DNA of 64,000 bases from positions 2,176,501 to 2,240,500 of the forward strand of contig NC_007776.1 in NCBI RefSeq assembly GCF_000013225.1, in the 5' to 3' direction. Position numbers and translations under genes: made by a program. Positions 42,759 through 51,133 of the stretch are shown here, piece after piece (position 1 is the stretch's first letter; every line of letters begins with the position of its first letter). Below the pieces are notes generated by a model. It made no database searches. It saw only the letters and a list, made by a program, of their open reading frames with translations, and had not been told where the DNA came from. The DNA is from Synechococcus sp. JA-2-3B'a(2-13) (lineage in GTDB: Bacteria; Cyanobacteriota; Cyanobacteriia; Thermostichales; Thermostichaceae).

Positions 42759-43970
42759 ATGACCCAAGTCCTGACCGTCCCCTGCAAGCTCAAGGTGTCC
42801 CAGTCGCAAGCCGCAAAGTTGGATGCGACAATGGATGCCTTTGTGCAGGCGTTGAACTGGGTCAACCAAAACACACCAGAAAAAGTAGTCAACGCAGTCA
42901 AACTCCAGTCCCTTTGCTATTACCAGATTCGCGCTCGGTTTGGCTTGTCCAGTAATCTGGCCCAGCAGGTCTGCAGACGGGTGGCAGGCGCTCGCAAAGT
43001 GGCGAGACAGCGCAACCGTCCAGTTAAAGAGTTCAAGCGTAGGTTCGTTACCTACGATGCACGTATCTTCTCGTTTCGCGAGAAAGACTGGACAGTGTCG
43101 CTTGCCACGGTTGATGGAAGAGAACGCTTTGAGCTAGCCATTGGCAACTACCAGAGGGGAATGCTGGCTGGCTCTAACCCCAAATCGGCCACCCTAGTCC
43201 AGCGCAAAGACGGCTCCTACTCCATCCAGATTTGTGTCGAGGCAGAGCCCCCCAAGCAACAGAACACCGACAAGGTGATTGGTGTTGACCTGGGACGGCG
43301 AGACATTGCACATACCTCCGAAGGAGACAACTGGAATGGACAGCAGCTGAACAAAGTCCGAGATCACTACTGTCGGTTAAGAGCGTCTCTTCAGCGCAAG
43401 GCCAGTAAGGGCACCCGCAGTTGCAGGCGGCGATGCCGTCAACTGCTGCAACGGCTGTCTGGCAAAGAGAGACGCTTTCAAGCTTGGGTGAAGCACAGTA
43501 TCGCTAAGCGCATCGTTAAAACAGCAAAATCTCTTTCTGCCTGCATTGCAATTGAGGACTTGAGCGGCATCCGGGGGCGTACCAACCGGCAGCCCCGCAG
43601 TCGTGAGGAGCGGCGGCGTAGCAATAGCTGGGCGTTCTACCAGCTGCGGCGGTTTATCGAATACAAGGCTGTGAGGGCGGGTGTCAAAGTGGTAGCTGTC
43701 CCTGCGGCCTATACCTCGCAGATCTGCCACAAGTGCCTGCGTATTCATCCCGACTCCGCTCAATCCTATCGCAAGGGTAAGCAGTTCAAATGCGGGCACT
43801 GCGGTTGGGAAGGGGATGCAGATTTTAACGGTGCGAAGGTGATTGCGCTTTTGGGGGCTGCCGTAAACCAGCCTAGAGGTTCGGGCCTGTTTTGTTCTCT
43901 GGTGGAGCAGAGCAGGCTCAGGGCTACTGAAAGCCCGCTCCGTACCGCTTTAGCGGTCGGAGTCGGGTAG
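42759..43970 (+). CDS. tnpB: TnpB, RNA-guided nuclease-type transposon protein (copy 2)
   Basis: A 403-residue TnpB. Catalytic residues: Asp in VIGVDLGRRDIAHTSEGD, Glu in ACIAIEDLSGIRGRT, Asp in GWEGDADFNGAKVIALLG. Zinc finger: ICHKCLRIHPD...FKCGHCGW. It is clearly homologous to copy 1 across its whole length, with differences concentrated in the RuvC middle part (KTAKSLSACIAIEDL versus SRAKATNSALALEDL). One extra T in the right-end hairpin moves its stop downstream, giving the tail ALAVGVG. Both proteins look functional. Confidence 0.93.
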   Translation: MTQVLTVPCKLKVSQSQAAKLDATMDAFVQALNWVNQNTPEKVVNAVKLQSLCYYQIRARFGLSSNLAQQVCRRVAGARKVARQRNRPVKEFKRRFVTYDARIFSFREKDWTVSLATVDGRERFELAIGNYQRGMLAGSNPKSATLVQRKDGSYSIQICVEAEPPKQQNTDKVIGVDLGRRDIAHTSEGDNWNGQQLNKVRDHYCRLRASLQRKASKGTRSCRRRCRQLLQRLSGKERRFQAWVKHSIAKRIVKTAKSLSACIAIEDLSGIRGRTNRQPRSREERRRSNSWAFYQLRRFIEYKAVRAGVKVVAVPAAYTSQICHKCLRIHPDSAQSYRKGKQFKCGHCGWEGDADFNGAKVIALLGAAVNQPRGSGLFCSLVEQSRLRATESPLRTALAVGVG

Positions 43971-43975
43971 TTTAC
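43845..43975 (+). ncRNA. Candidate omega RNA (TnpB guide) of element copy 2
   Basis: It overlaps the tnpB 3' end and the right terminus: GTTCGGGCCTGTTTTGTTCT, then AGGGCTACTGAAAGCCCGCT and the terminal hairpin. It is nearly identical to copy 1 and partly kept in the 221-bp miniature. The guide would lie beyond 43975 (AGCAGAAAGTGG...). Inference from the family's known organisation. Confidence 0.4.
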
Positions 43976-44122
43976 AGCAGAAAGTGGTAAGCCTACGGCA
44001 CCGCACCGCTGCTGATAACGAGCTATACTCAGCTGCTGCTGGAGAGGCTGCTGGGGCCGGCCATAATGGGAAAACGCCATCCTGGCTGTGGCGGAATCCT
44101 TTGCGAGAGCTTGCCTGCATCC

Positions 44123-45838
44123 ATGCTGGAACACGACATTGTCATCATCGGGGGAGGGCTGGCCGGTTGCCGAGCGGCTTTGGAGGTTATGCGACGGGAT
44201 CCCAGCCTCGACCTGGCCTTGGTGTCCAAAACCCATCCCATTCGCAGCCACTCGGTAGCAGCCCAAGGGGGCATTGCCGCCGCCTTACAAAATGTTGATC
44301 CGCAAGATTCCTGGGAGGCTCATGCCTTCGATACCGTCAAGGGATCCGATTACCTAGCGGATCAAGATGCGGTGGAGATTCTAGCCCGGGAAGCCCCTGA
44401 GGTGATCATCGACCTAGAACACTTGGGGGTCTTGTTCTCCCGCCTGCCGGATGGCCGCATTGCCCAGCGGGCCTTTGGGGGACACAGCCACCCGCGCACC
44501 TGCTATGCCGCCGACAAAACTGGGCAGGCCATTCTACACGAGTTGGTGAGCAACCTCAAGCGCTTTGGGGTCAAACTCTACAGCGAATGGTATGTGCTGG
44601 ATCTGATCCTGGAGGACAACCAAGTCCAGGGCGTAGTGATGTTGGAGCAGGCCAGCGGACGGCTGGAAGTGCTGCGGGCCAAGGCGGTTATGTTGGCTAC
44701 AGGCGGCTATGGGCGCATCTACAACTCCACGTCCAACGACTTTGCTTCCACCGGCGATGGCATGGCAATGGTGGCGCGGGCCGGCCTGCCTCTGCAGGAT
44801 ATGGAGTTTGTGCAGTTTCATCCCACGGGCCTGTATCCGGTGGGGGTGTTGATCTCAGAGGCAGTGCGCGGAGAGGGGGCCTATCTGATCAATGGGAAGG
44901 GGGAGCGCTTTATGGCCGCCTATGCCCCCAGCCAGATGGAATTGGCCCCACGGGACATCACCTCGCGGGCGATTGTTACGGAGGTGCGGGCCGGGCGCGG
45001 TATTGACGGCAAAGATTTTGTCTACTTAGACCTGCGGCATCTGGGGGCAGAAAAGATCCACACTCGGCTGCCCTTCTGTTGGGAGGAGGCCCATCGCCAC
45101 TTGGGCATCGATGCGGTTGTCGATCCCATTCCAGTGCGACCGACGGTGCACTACTGCATGGGCGGGATCCCGGTGACGGTGGAGGGGCAGGTACTGCGGG
45201 ATGCCCAAACCCGTGTGGAAGGGCTGTTCGCTGCCGGTGAAACGGCCTGTGTTTCGGTGCATGGGGCTAATCGGCTGGGCAGCAACTCTCTCCTGGAGTG
45301 CGTTGTTTTCGGGCGGCGCACAGGGGCAGCCATGGTAGAGGCCGTCAGAGGTCGAGCCTTGCCGAAAGTGGACGAGGGATCCCTACTCAAACAGGCCGCC
45401 AGCCGGATTGCCGGGCTCCTGGAACGATCAGGGAAGAGCCGCATTGATCAGGTGCGGCGGCAATTTCAAGATTGCATGACCGAGCATTGCGGCGTTTACC
45501 GCACCGAATCGGTTCTCCAAGAAGGGATCCAAAAATGGCAGCAGATCCGCCAGCGTTACGAGCGGGATTTGCATTTGGACGATCGGGGCAAGGTGTGGAA
45601 CACCGAGCTGATCGAAGCGCTGGAGCTGGACAACCTCATGACGGTGGGGGCTTTGATCCTCGCCAGCGCCCTGGAACGGCGGGAAAGCCGTGGCTCCCAC
45701 GCGCGGGAAGATTACCCCCAACGGGATGATCAACGGTTTTTACAACACACCTTGGCTGCCTTTCGCGAGGGATCCCCTCAGATCAGCTATCGCCCCGTGG
45801 TGATCACCCGGTTTCCCCCTCAGGAGCGAAAATACTAA
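44123..45838 (+). CDS. sdhA: Succinate dehydrogenase/fumarate reductase flavoprotein subunit
   Basis: A 571-residue flavoprotein. FAD site HDIVIIGGGLAGCRAALEVM, the HSVAAQGGIAAALQN segment with the FAD-linked His, substrate region EFVQFHPTGLYPVGVLISEA and RGEGAYLINGKGERFM, the catalytic Arg region and HGANRLGSNSLLECVVFGRR. It oxidises succinate (or reduces fumarate) with an iron-sulfur partner that is not in this window. In cyanobacteria SdhA-type proteins feed the plastoquinone pool. L-aspartate oxidase (NadB) is a related alternative, but the sequence and length favour SdhA/FrdA. ATG 44123 fits the family. Confidence 0.88.
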   Translation: MLEHDIVIIGGGLAGCRAALEVMRRDPSLDLALVSKTHPIRSHSVAAQGGIAAALQNVDPQDSWEAHAFDTVKGSDYLADQDAVEILAREAPEVIIDLEHLGVLFSRLPDGRIAQRAFGGHSHPRTCYAADKTGQAILHELVSNLKRFGVKLYSEWYVLDLILEDNQVQGVVMLEQASGRLEVLRAKAVMLATGGYGRIYNSTSNDFASTGDGMAMVARAGLPLQDMEFVQFHPTGLYPVGVLISEAVRGEGAYLINGKGERFMAAYAPSQMELAPRDITSRAIVTEVRAGRGIDGKDFVYLDLRHLGAEKIHTRLPFCWEEAHRHLGIDAVVDPIPVRPTVHYCMGGIPVTVEGQVLRDAQTRVEGLFAAGETACVSVHGANRLGSNSLLECVVFGRRTGAAMVEAVRGRALPKVDEGSLLKQAASRIAGLLERSGKSRIDQVRRQFQDCMTEHCGVYRTESVLQEGIQKWQQIRQRYERDLHLDDRGKVWNTELIEALELDNLMTVGALILASALERRESRGSHAREDYPQRDDQRFLQHTLAAFREGSPQISYRPVVITRFPPQERKY

Positions 45839-45878
45839 CTTTCCAGAGGCCTCCCAGGCCGATTAGGATTGCTCTATC

Positions 45879-45902
45879 GTTCCCGTTAGCAGGATGGAGC
45901 CC
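45879..45902 (+). repeat. Dispersed palindromic repeat family A
   Basis: GTTCCCGTTAGCAGG then ATGGAGCCC in the spacer before the aminotransferase gene. The left arm is identical to that of the NFACT copy. Confidence 0.6.
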
Positions 45903-45977
45903 CTTTCAAAATTATCCAATATCCAGGGATTCCATCTTCGCCAGCTTGAAATCTCGTCTACTGCCGGAGGGCCAGCC

Positions 45978-47375
45978 ATGCAAGAAACCCTGGAAAAAGC
46001 AGCCGTCGCCCTGCAAGCGGAGCTGAATCTGGAGCCTTTTTGGATGCCCTTTACGGCCAATCGGCAATTTAAAGCCAACCCGCGCCTGTTGGTTGCCGCC
46101 CGAGACATGTATTACACCAGCCACGATGGACGCCAAATCCTAGATGGGACTGCCGGGCTGTGGTGTGTGAATGCCGGCCACTGCCGCCCCCCAATTGTGG
46201 AAGCGATCCAACAGCAGGTGGCCCAACTGGACTACGCCCCAGCTTTTCAGATGGGCCATCCCAAAGCCTTTCTACTGGCGGAGCAGCTCATCCAGCTCAC
46301 CCCTGCCGGACTGGATCACGTTTTTTTCACCAACTCTGGCTCTGAGGCGGTGGATACGGCCCTGAAAATGGCCATCGCCTACCATCGCTTACGCGGACAG
46401 GGATCCCGGCAGCGGCTGATTGGCCGAGAACGGGGCTACCACGGCGTTGGCTTTGGGGGCATCTCGGTCGGGGGCATCTCCAACAACCGCAAGTTTTTCG
46501 GCAGCCTCATTCCCGGAGTGGATCACCTACCCCACACCCACAACCTGGAGCAAAACGCCTTTAGCCGCGGCCTGCCTCGCTGGGGATCCCACTTGGCAGA
46601 AGACTTGGAGCGGATCGTCGCTCTCCACGATGCCAGCACGATTGCAGCGGTGATCGTAGAGCCGGTTGCCGGTTCAACGGGGGTGTTGCTGCCGCCGGTG
46701 GGCTATTTGGAAAAGCTGCGGGCCATTTGCGACAAATACGGCATTCTGCTCATCTTCGATGAGGTGATCACCGGCTTTGGGCGTCTGGGATCCCCTTTTG
46801 CGGCCAATTACTTTGGGGTGGTGCCGGATCTGATTTGCTGTGCCAAGGGCCTCACCAATGGCACCATCCCGATGGGCGCAGTGATCGTCAAGCAAGAGAT
46901 CTACAGCGCCTTCATGGAGGCTGCTGGTTCCGCTGATGACCTGCACCGTCCAGGGGACAACAGCAGGACGCTGTCCTGGAGCCCCATCGAGTTTTTCCAC
47001 GGCTACACCTACTCCGGCCACCCAGTTGCCAGTGCCGCCGGCTTGGCTACCCTGAACCTGTATCGAGAAGAAGGCTTGTTCGAGCGGGCTGCCAACCTCG
47101 CTCCCCTCTGGGAGGAGGCTCTCCATTCCCTACGGGGCTTGCCTCATGTCATCGATGTGCGCAACCTCGGCTTGGTGGGGGCAATTGAATTGGAAGGGAT
47201 CCCTGGCCGACCGACAGCGCGGGCTTTTGAAGCGTTTTTGCGCTGCTACGAGCGGGGGGTATTGATTCGCACTACAGGTGATACCATTGCCCTTTCCCCG
47301 CCTTTGATCATCGAGGAAGCCCATATTGAACACCTGATCGCCACCCTGAAGCGAGTTCTTCAAGAGCTACCTTAG
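45978..47375 (+). CDS. Class III aminotransferase (omega-amino acid:pyruvate type)
   Basis: A 465-residue PLP enzyme. FWMPFTANRQFKANPRLLVA at the start, HVFFTNSGSEAVDTALKMAI, RGYHGVGFGGISVGGI, the PLP Asp in LIFDEVITGFGRLGSPFAAN and the PLP Lys in CAKGLTNGTIPMGAV. The layout is that of omega-amino acid--pyruvate aminotransferases, with beta-alanine or similar amines as donors (inferred). A segment of about 20 residues (AAGSADDLHRPGDNSRTLSW) just before FFHGYTYSGHP appears to be extra relative to the family. It coincides with a DNA hairpin (46950-46979). ATG 45978 follows GGAGG. Confidence 0.88.
   Translation: MQETLEKAAVALQAELNLEPFWMPFTANRQFKANPRLLVAARDMYYTSHDGRQILDGTAGLWCVNAGHCRPPIVEAIQQQVAQLDYAPAFQMGHPKAFLLAEQLIQLTPAGLDHVFFTNSGSEAVDTALKMAIAYHRLRGQGSRQRLIGRERGYHGVGFGGISVGGISNNRKFFGSLIPGVDHLPHTHNLEQNAFSRGLPRWGSHLAEDLERIVALHDASTIAAVIVEPVAGSTGVLLPPVGYLEKLRAICDKYGILLIFDEVITGFGRLGSPFAANYFGVVPDLICCAKGLTNGTIPMGAVIVKQEIYSAFMEAAGSADDLHRPGDNSRTLSWSPIEFFHGYTYSGHPVASAAGLATLNLYREEGLFERAANLAPLWEEALHSLRGLPHVIDVRNLGLVGAIELEGIPGRPTARAFEAFLRCYERGVLIRTTGDTIALSPPLIIEEAHIEHLIATLKRVLQELP
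46950..46979 (+). repeat. In-frame palindromic insert within the aminotransferase gene
   Basis: CCAGGGGACA pairs with TGTCCTGG around ACAGCAGGACGC. The right half (CAGCAGGACG then CTGTCC) resembles family A. It falls in the segment that looks extra in the protein. Confidence 0.4.
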
Positions 47376-47408
47376 TCCTGAATCGACAAGAGAGACTGCC
47401 TGAGGGAG

Positions 47409-48152
47409 TTAGAAGCTTCTGGGGCTGGGCGTCGGCGAAGGACTGGGAGAGGGACTGGGTCTGGGCGAAGGGGATACCGAGGGAAAGGGATTGGGGGTGC
47501 CGGTCGGCGTTGGCGAGGGGGAGGGACTGGGCGCAGGCAACACCCGTAAAGGAGCTTTGGCCGAAGCAATTCGGCCCTGGGTATCCGCCACCATTGCCGT
47601 CACCTCATAATCCCCGGTGGGAGCAGAAGTGGGAATGGTGATGGGGATGGTGCCAATGCAGGCTCTGCTGTTGGGCTGACAGCCGACGGCAGCGGCAGTG
47701 AAATCAAAGGTGAGGGTGAGGGGGCTTTGTCGGATTTCCACCCGGAAGCTGATGCCGGCCCCCAAACCTGCAGGAGTCGTCACGGCCACCAGCACGTTGA
47801 AGGGTACTGTCTGTCGCGCGTCCGTCAGGGCCACCACGGCAATCGAAGGCGGCTCTGCTGCAAAGGAAGCAGTGGGAGAGGGGCTGGGAGTGGGGAAAGG
47901 ATTCAAGAGGGGAGTGGGGGTCGGGGTAGGCAGAGGGGTGGGCAGCGGCGTAGGGACAGGACTGGGGATGAGGAAAGGAGTGGGCGTTGGAGCCACCACC
48001 GCTATCGGCGTGATGGTAACCGCAGGCTGTTCGCCGGCATCTTCTTGGCAAGCCACAAGTGACAACGACAGAAGAGCGGCTATACTGGCCCTTATTACAG
48101 AGGAGGCTGCTAACGTCCAGCTCTGACGGAACCTATGGGGCTGCTGTCTCAT
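47409..48152 (-). CDS. Proline-rich lipoprotein
   Basis: A 247-residue lipoprotein. The signal is LLSLSLVACQED (lipobox Cys about residue 35). Two long Pro-x-Pro tracts (PTPTPFLIPSPVPTPLPTPL at the N-side and PSPSPTPTGTPNPFPSVSPS at the C-terminus) flank a central beta-type domain of about 100 residues (PFNVLVAVTTPAGLGAGISF, PTSAPTGDYEVTAMVADTQG) resembling an Ig-like or YtkA-like fold. It is probably an envelope-anchored protein. I cannot name a family. The open frame extends to 48320, but the ATG at 48152 gives a proper signal sequence. Confidence 0.7.
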   Translation of the reverse strand: MRQQPHRFRQSWTLAASSVIRASIAALLSLSLVACQEDAGEQPAVTITPIAVVAPTPTPFLIPSPVPTPLPTPLPTPTPTPLLNPFPTPSPSPTASFAAEPPSIAVVALTDARQTVPFNVLVAVTTPAGLGAGISFRVEIRQSPLTLTFDFTAAAVGCQPNSRACIGTIPITIPTSAPTGDYEVTAMVADTQGRIASAKAPLRVLPAPSPSPSPTPTGTPNPFPSVSPSPRPSPSPSPSPTPSPRSF

Positions 48153-48418
48153 GGGGTTTGACTCCTCACAACACAAAGCTTTGGGATCCTGCCGGTTCTG
48201 GGAGAGCCGAGCTTCGGTGGCATTCAACTCAAAAACCCGGCCAACCTGCTTCCTCAGCCGCAAAAGCAGGAGCGTCTCACACGCTGCTAACACTATAGAT
48301 AGAGCATTAGTTTTTTGCAAACCCCACCTGTGGACTCCCCCTTTGGGGGTGAAGCCAGATAGAGGGGAATGACCTGGGCCGAGTTAGACTGGTAAGCGTG
48401 ACAGCAAGACGAGGATCC

Positions 48419-50047
48419 ATGGCAGCAAGGGCGGGAGCAGAACCATCTTCTGGCTGTGGAGAAGCAGAGGGGCAGACTGCCGTTGGCGTTGATGCCCTGT
48501 ACCCCTCAGAAAACATCAGCGGGGCGGGGTATGCCCGGGAAGAGCTGCAAGAGGCTTGCGGGGTCTTTGGCATCCTGGCTCCAGGAGAGGAGGTGGCCAA
48601 GCTGGCCTACTTTGGCCTATTTGCCTTGCAGCATCGCGGCCAAGAATCGGCAGGGATCGCCACTTTTGAGGGATCCTTTTGCCGGGTTCACAAGGCGATG
48701 GGCTTGGTCTCCCAGGTCTTCGATGAAGTGAACTTGGCCCAACTGACCGGGGATCTGGCGGTTGGTCACACCCGCTACTCCACCACTGGATCCAGCCGTG
48801 TGGCCAATGCTCAGCCGGTGATCGTGGAGACTCGCCTGGGGCCGCTGGCTCTGGCCCACAACGGCAATTTGGTCAATGCGGAAGAGCTGCGGAAGGAACT
48901 GGAGGCCGCCGACCGGCACCTAACCAGCAGCACCGACTCCGAGTGTATTGCCCACGCCATTGCCCAGGCGGTGAACCAAGGTCAAGATTGGATCGCGGCC
49001 ACTTGCCAAGCTTTGCGCCGCTGTCAGGGGGCTTTTAGTCTGGTGATCGGCACGCCAGAGGGCCTGATCGGGGCACGGGATCCCTATGGGGTGCGTCCGC
49101 TGGTGTTGGGGCTTTTGAGCAGCAACCCCGCTCTGGATGAGCTGCTGCAGTCAGAGATGCTGGAGATCATCTGCAGCGACGGCACCCTCAGCCACCCCGA
49201 GGCCGAGCCGCTGCATTACGTGTTGGCTTCAGAAACCTGTGCTTTGGATATCATTGGGGCCGACCCTCTGCGGCAGGTGGAGCCGGGAGAGTTGGTGTGG
49301 ATCAGCCGTCAGGGGCTGCAATCGGTGCGTTGGGCGGAGGCCACCCCCAAGTTGTGCATCTTCGAGATGATCTACTTCGCCCGCCCCGACAGTTGGATGC
49401 ACGGGGAAAGCCTCTACTCCTACCGGGTGCGGCTGGGAGAACAACTGGCCAAGGAGGCTCCGGCAGAGGCCGACTGGGTGATCTCCGTTCCCGATTCCGG
49501 CACGCCGGCGGCCATTGGCTATGCTCGCCAGTCGGGGATCCCTTACACCGAAGGGCTGATCAAAAATCGCTACGTGGGCCGCACCTTTATTCAGCCCACC
49601 CAATCCATGCGGGAGCGGGGCATTCGCATGAAGCTCAACCCCCTGGAGGATGTGCTGGGGGGGAAGCGGATTGTTATTGTGGACGACTCGATTGTGCGGG
49701 GTACCACCAGCCAGAAAATCGTCAAGGCCCTGCGCCAGGCGGGGGCTACCCAGGTCCACATGCGCATTTCCAGCCCCCCGGTCACCCATCCCTGCTTCTA
49801 CGGTATCGATACCGATAGCCAGGATCAGTTGATTGCTGCCCAGCATTCCGTAGAGGAAATCGCCGAGAAGATTGGAGTGGATTCTTTGGCCTACCTGAGC
49901 TGGGAAGGCATGCTGGCTGCCACGGGCCGGGATCCCAACTCGTTCTGCTCCGCTTGCTTTACCGGCCACTACCCCATCCCCATCCCAGAAGGGCTGAAGC
50001 GCTCCAAGCTGGCCCTGGAACTGGTGGCTACTGGCAAGAGCCGCTAG
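48419..50047 (+). CDS. purF: Amidophosphoribosyltransferase
   Basis: PurF makes 5-phosphoribosylamine from PRPP and glutamine, the first committed step of purine synthesis. The protein has a propeptide before the mature N-terminal Cys in EACGVFGILAPGEE, then LQHRGQESAGIATFEG, GHTRYSTTGSS, LAHNGNLVNAEELR (glutaminase domain), and the PRPP motif VIVDDSIVRGTTSQKIVKAL. Cysteines for the 4Fe-4S cluster are in MRISSPPVTHPCFYGID and SFCSACFTGHYP. ATG 48419 or GTG 48398 may start it (542 residues from ATG). def follows 52 bp downstream. Confidence 0.96.
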   Translation: MAARAGAEPSSGCGEAEGQTAVGVDALYPSENISGAGYAREELQEACGVFGILAPGEEVAKLAYFGLFALQHRGQESAGIATFEGSFCRVHKAMGLVSQVFDEVNLAQLTGDLAVGHTRYSTTGSSRVANAQPVIVETRLGPLALAHNGNLVNAEELRKELEAADRHLTSSTDSECIAHAIAQAVNQGQDWIAATCQALRRCQGAFSLVIGTPEGLIGARDPYGVRPLVLGLLSSNPALDELLQSEMLEIICSDGTLSHPEAEPLHYVLASETCALDIIGADPLRQVEPGELVWISRQGLQSVRWAEATPKLCIFEMIYFARPDSWMHGESLYSYRVRLGEQLAKEAPAEADWVISVPDSGTPAAIGYARQSGIPYTEGLIKNRYVGRTFIQPTQSMRERGIRMKLNPLEDVLGGKRIVIVDDSIVRGTTSQKIVKALRQAGATQVHMRISSPPVTHPCFYGIDTDSQDQLIAAQHSVEEIAEKIGVDSLAYLSWEGMLAATGRDPNSFCSACFTGHYPIPIPEGLKRSKLALELVATGKSR

Positions 50048-50099
50048 GCTGCTCAGGGATCCCCGCTAGACTGAGAAGAAGAATTGCTTGGGGCAAGCC

Positions 50100-50624
50100 A
50101 TGACTTTTCGCCTACGCCAATTGGGGGATCCCATCCTGACGCAAGTGGCCGAGCCGGTGACGGAGTTCAAAACGCCGGCCTTGCAGGATCTTATAGAAGG
50201 CATGCTGGCTACCCTGAAAGAGGCGCAGGGGGTGGGCTTGGCTGCTCCTCAGGTGGGATCCCTGCTCCAAGTGCTGATCGTGGCCTCTCGTCCCAATCCC
50301 CGCTACCCGGAAGCGCCGCAAATGCAGCCTCTGGTGATGGTTAACCCCCGTCTGCTGGCTTGCAGTTCTGAACAGGTGCTGGGTTGGGAAGGCTGCTTGA
50401 GTGTGCCCAATTGCCGTGGTCTGGTGGCCCGCGCCCGCGAAGTGGAGGTGGAGTATTACACTCCAGAAGGCGTTCAGCAAAGGGTGGTCTGGCAGGATTT
50501 TCCGGCGCGGATCTTTCAGCACGAATACGATCACCTGATGGGTCGGGTGTTCCTGCAGCGGCAGCCTCGGCAACTGCTTACCGAAGCCCAGTACCAAGCA
50601 CAGATTTTGGGTCAGCCCGCCTGA
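50100..50624 (+). CDS. def: Peptide deformylase
   Basis: Def removes the formyl group from new proteins' N-terminal Met. The 174-residue protein has all three motifs: GVGLAAPQ (about residues 45-52), EGCLSVP with the metal-binding Cys, and QHEYDHLMG with the two metal-binding His and catalytic Glu. It begins FRLRQLGDPILTQVAEPV. An ATG at 50100 is the natural start. It is followed 11 bp later by the DCC-family gene, probably in one transcript. Confidence 0.96.
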   Translation: MTFRLRQLGDPILTQVAEPVTEFKTPALQDLIEGMLATLKEAQGVGLAAPQVGSLLQVLIVASRPNPRYPEAPQMQPLVMVNPRLLACSSEQVLGWEGCLSVPNCRGLVARAREVEVEYYTPEGVQQRVVWQDFPARIFQHEYDHLMGRVFLQRQPRQLLTEAQYQAQILGQPA

Positions 50625-50635
50625 GGGATCCCACC

Positions 50636-51133
50636 ATGCCCTACATGGTTATCTACGACGGCCTCTGCAACCTCTGTGCCACCGGCGTTCAGCTCTTGGA
50701 GCAACTGGATCGCGGACGGCAGTTTTGCTATGCCCCCATGCAAGATGCTTCTACCCTGGCCCAATGGGGGATCCCACCGGAGCAGGTGGAGCTGGGGATG
50801 ATTCTCATCGATCTGGAGCACTCAGAGCGCCGCTGGCAGGGATCCGCTGCCATTGAACAAATTGCCGCCCTTTTGCCGAGCGGGGAGGTGTGGCTGGCTC
50901 TGTACCGCAACTTTCCTGGCTTGAAGTTTCTGGGGGATCTGGGCTACAAACAGATCCGGGATCACCGCTACGAGTGGTTTGGCTGCCGTAACACCCTCTA
51001 CCTATCGGCTTACCCTGTCTGTGTTCGCGGCCAGGATCTCCTGGTGGATTTGGTAGATAAGGAATCATGCTCAGCCCCGTCCAGCAACTGCTGCACCAAT
51101 ACGCTCAGGGGGAACGGGATTTCAAGCAGCTGA
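50636..51133 (+). CDS. DCC-family thiol-disulfide oxidoreductase-like protein
   Basis: A 165-residue protein. YMVIYDGLCNLCATGVQLLE at the start has the D-x-x-C-x-x-C motif after which the DCC family is named, with a thioredoxin-like fold predicted. WLALYRNFPGLKFLGDLGYK and a C-terminal membrane-near hydrophobic patch follow. Members are widespread; catalysis is presumed redox but not proven. Its last 22 residues are coded in overlap with the start of the pentapeptide gene. Confidence 0.85.
   Translation: MPYMVIYDGLCNLCATGVQLLEQLDRGRQFCYAPMQDASTLAQWGIPPEQVELGMILIDLEHSERRWQGSAAIEQIAALLPSGEVWLALYRNFPGLKFLGDLGYKQIRDHRYEWFGCRNTLYLSAYPVCVRGQDLLVDLVDKESCSAPSSNCCTNTLRGNGISSS

Larger units (their letters stand above)
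42681..43975 (+). mobile_element. TnpB-only IS200/IS605 (IS1341-type) element, copy 2
   Basis: About 1.3 kb on the plus strand with the same ends as copy 1: TCAGCTAGAAATCGCAGGAG at the left with hairpin CCCGCACTGTACCC/GGGTCAGTGTCGGG, and hairpin plus GTCGGGTAGTTTAC at the right. One gene, tnpB, is intact; no tnpA. It lies between the amino acid permease and sdhA-like genes without breaking either. The left-end and right-end hairpins share an architecture (CCCG-stem-TACC-loop-GGT-stem-TCGGG). Confidence 0.92.
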
